A program made the position numbers and the translations under genes. Shown here piece after piece: positions 32,851 to 34,099 of a DNA stretch of 34,099 bases. A model generated the notes under the pieces. That model saw only the letters and a program-made list of their open reading frames with translations. It was not told the DNA's origin and made no database searches. Source of the DNA: JBOGUF01 sp050696075. Its GTDB lineage: Bacteria > Chloroflexota > Chloroflexia > Thermomicrobiales > UBA6265. Location: the NCBI GenBank assembly GCA_050696075.1, contig JBOGUF010000167.1:1-34099 (forward strand), written 5' to 3'. Numbering within the stretch: position 1 is the stretch's first letter; each line of letters starts with the position of its first letter.

Positions 32851-34020
32851 GGGTGCCATCGTGATCCAACACTTGCTCTGCCCCCTCGGCCTCCGCCCAG
32901 AGCCAGGCGGCGGTCAGCCAGGGCAGCGCGCGCTCGACGAGCGCGGTGTCCTGCTTGTCGCGGACCACGGCCACGCGGCGCGGCGCGTCGAAGGTCACCA
33001 CGACCGGGCGCAGCGCCCAGCGGCGGCCGACCCGCAGGGGCCGGTCCCAGACGCTCCGTTTGCCCTGCGCATCGACGCTCCGCGTCACCCGCCCGCGCGC
33101 CAAGCCGGCCCAGACCCGCGCCAGATCGAACCCCGCCCGGCCCTGGTAGGGGAGGGTGGTCCCCGCGCCGGCCTTGCCGTGATTCCAGACGGCCCGCGGC
33201 GCGGCCAGGCCGTCCGGCTCGCCCGTCCAGCTGTGCTCCACCGCTCCCTGGAAACGTTCGACCGCTCCGTTGCGCCACGGTTTGCCGGGCGGCAGCACCC
33301 GGTGGGTGATGCCCAAGCCCCACAGCCACAGCGTCAGCCGCCCGGGCAGCGCCCGCCGCTCCCCGCCCTCGGCGCCGACGAAACACGGCCCTCGATCGGT
33401 CTGCAGCACCGCCGGTTGTTCGCCACGCTGGCGCATCAGCCGGTGCAGCGTCGCCAGCACGATCGCCGTGCGCTCGCCCGCCACCGGCTCCACCGCCAAG
33501 CACAGCCCGCCGTGTGGCCCCGCGACCACGCTCATGGACCACGCCCCCTTTTTTGCTTGAAATCCGTTTGCCAGACCGGGATGGCGGGGGTGGGCGGCGG
33601 ACTCGCCCACCCGAGCGGCTTGTGGCGCGCGGGACGCACCAACGGAAAGCCAAACCGCCCCAGCCACTGGTGGATCGTGACCTCCGAGGGCACGGCGGCC
33701 ACCCCGTCCAACTCCAACTGGCGGCGGATGAGCCGCGCCCCCCAGCCGGGATGCGCCTGGCGGATGGTGCGGATCTGCTCCTGCACGGCCAGTGGGGTCG
33801 TCTGGGGATGCGGCGTGTGGGGCCGGCGGTCATGGTAGGCCAGCGCGGCGTCCCCGCCGGCGGCGTGGGCGCGCACCCACCGACCCACCGTCCAGCGGCT
33901 GCACCCGAGGTGGGCGGCGATCGCCGCATACGTCCAGCCCGTGTGATGCAGCTGCACCATCTGCTGCCGCTGCGCCAGCGCGGTCTCACTGCTGGTTGGC
34001 TTCCTCGACCGCGGGTCCAT
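32837..34020 (-). pseudogene. IS481-like transposase, split by a frameshift at an A6G5 run
   Basis: The first frame (34020 to 33532) starts at ATG 34020 with GGAGGGAG upstream. It encodes an N-terminal helix-turn-helix (YAAIAAHLGCSRWTVGRWVRAH), a second HTH-like region, and the start of the integrase core ending VWQTDFKQK, then a stop. The second frame (readable to 32837) continues as KKGAWSMSVVAGPHGG. It carries D in LQTDRGPCFVG and E in NGAVERFQG, completing the DDE triad begun by the D of WQTDF. The total span is one base short of a whole number of codons. The switch falls in AAAAAAGGGGG (about 33545-33555). A programmed -1 shift or transcriptional slippage is possible; otherwise the gene is dead. 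Intact length would be about 394 residues. Confidence 0.85.
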
Positions 34021-34082
34021 CGTCCGCTCCCTCCGTCGTGCGCGCCCTGTGGCAGCACAAGCTTGAGCATGCGGCGGCAAGT

Positions 34083-34099
34083 CTACCTTTCGATGACAG
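34083..34099 (-). repeat. Terminal inverted repeat of the IS, right
   Basis: CTACCTTTCGATGACAG is the exact inverse of 32834-32850. It is the last sequence in the window. Confidence 0.88.

Larger units (their letters stand above)
32834..34099 (-). mobile_element. IS481-like insertion sequence, 1266 bp
   Basis: The element is bounded by perfect 17-bp terminal inverted repeats, CTGTCATCGAAAGGTAG at 32834-32850 and its inverse at 34083-34099. Inward the match resumes as TGCC after three mismatches. It carries one transposase gene on the minus strand. TGT ends, size and an HTH plus rve layout fit the IS481 family. The outer right end is the final base of the window, so target duplications cannot be checked. 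A contig boundary at a multicopy IS would explain this. Confidence 0.88.

Noticed and set aside
31920..34070. A 716-codon minus-strand frame across the IS and the oppD-like gene
   Set aside because: It is an open shadow frame in GC-rich DNA. The DDE and ABC motifs lie in the other frames.
1..34099. tRNA, rRNA or riboswitch genes
   Set aside because: No cloverleaf, rRNA or recognised riboswitch core was found by eye in the intergenic parts; a covariance-model scan would be decisive.

Overview
The window is GC-rich, bacterial and gene-dense. The gene set points to a Chloroflexota lineage, most likely Thermomicrobia/Sphaerobacter-like: twin-arginine secreted cupredoxins, a DesK-type two-component system beside a drug-type ABC-2 exporter, a LAL-type LuxR regulator, a PF04228-type Zn peptidase, and Opp-type ATPases next to sugar enzymes. 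This placement is inferred from gene content; no rRNA or other phylogenetic marker is present.

Layout. (1) 1-3.2 kb is a decaying accessory zone. Three copies of a 53-nt REP-like hairpin surround a frameshifted REP-associated (Y1/HUH) transposase. A Fic AMP-transferase gene follows, frameshifted near its 5' end and with its 3' end running into a REP copy. Next is an HsdM whose methyltransferase core is missing, then a Uma2-family nuclease. (2) 3.3-7.1 kb (minus) is an ABC-2 exporter operon: ATPase, permease, sensor kinase, response regulator. A perfect 20-bp palindrome lies in the divergent spacer to an aldehyde dehydrogenase gene (7.3-8.8 kb), which is followed by OsmC. (3) 9.45-15.3 kb (minus) is a LAL regulator followed by an alpha/beta hydrolase, a beta-barrel cyclase-like protein, a SnoaL-like protein, an ABM-like protein and an SRPBCC protein. 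Small-molecule-binding folds dominate this cluster. (4) 15.6-18 kb (plus) holds a membrane sensor whose output module has been replaced by a SnoaL-like domain, translationally coupled to a YihY/BrkB membrane protein. (5) 18.5-23.1 kb holds a secreted Zn peptidase, an SH3b protein with an LPNTG sorting signal, and an S9 oligopeptidase. (6) 23.1-24.2 kb is a gene-poor stretch containing a broken pyridoxamine-oxidase-like gene. (7) 24.2-27.1 kb encodes exported copper proteins: a multicopper oxidase fused to a plastocyanin domain, and a two-cupredoxin Tat protein. (8) 27.2-32.7 kb holds nicotinate phosphoribosyltransferase, then (minus) two Opp-type ATPases, a Gfo/Idh/MocA oxidoreductase and a sugar isomerase-like protein. 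(9) An IS481-like insertion sequence with perfect 17-bp terminal repeats fills 32834-34099. Its outer end is the last base of the window, as expected if a multicopy element broke an assembly.

No complete unknown defence or metabolic system is evident. The most unusual items are the REP/RAYT unit with a compensatory stem change, the sensor-SnoaL fusion, the LAL/cyclase-fold cluster, the LPNTG protein and the paired copper proteins.
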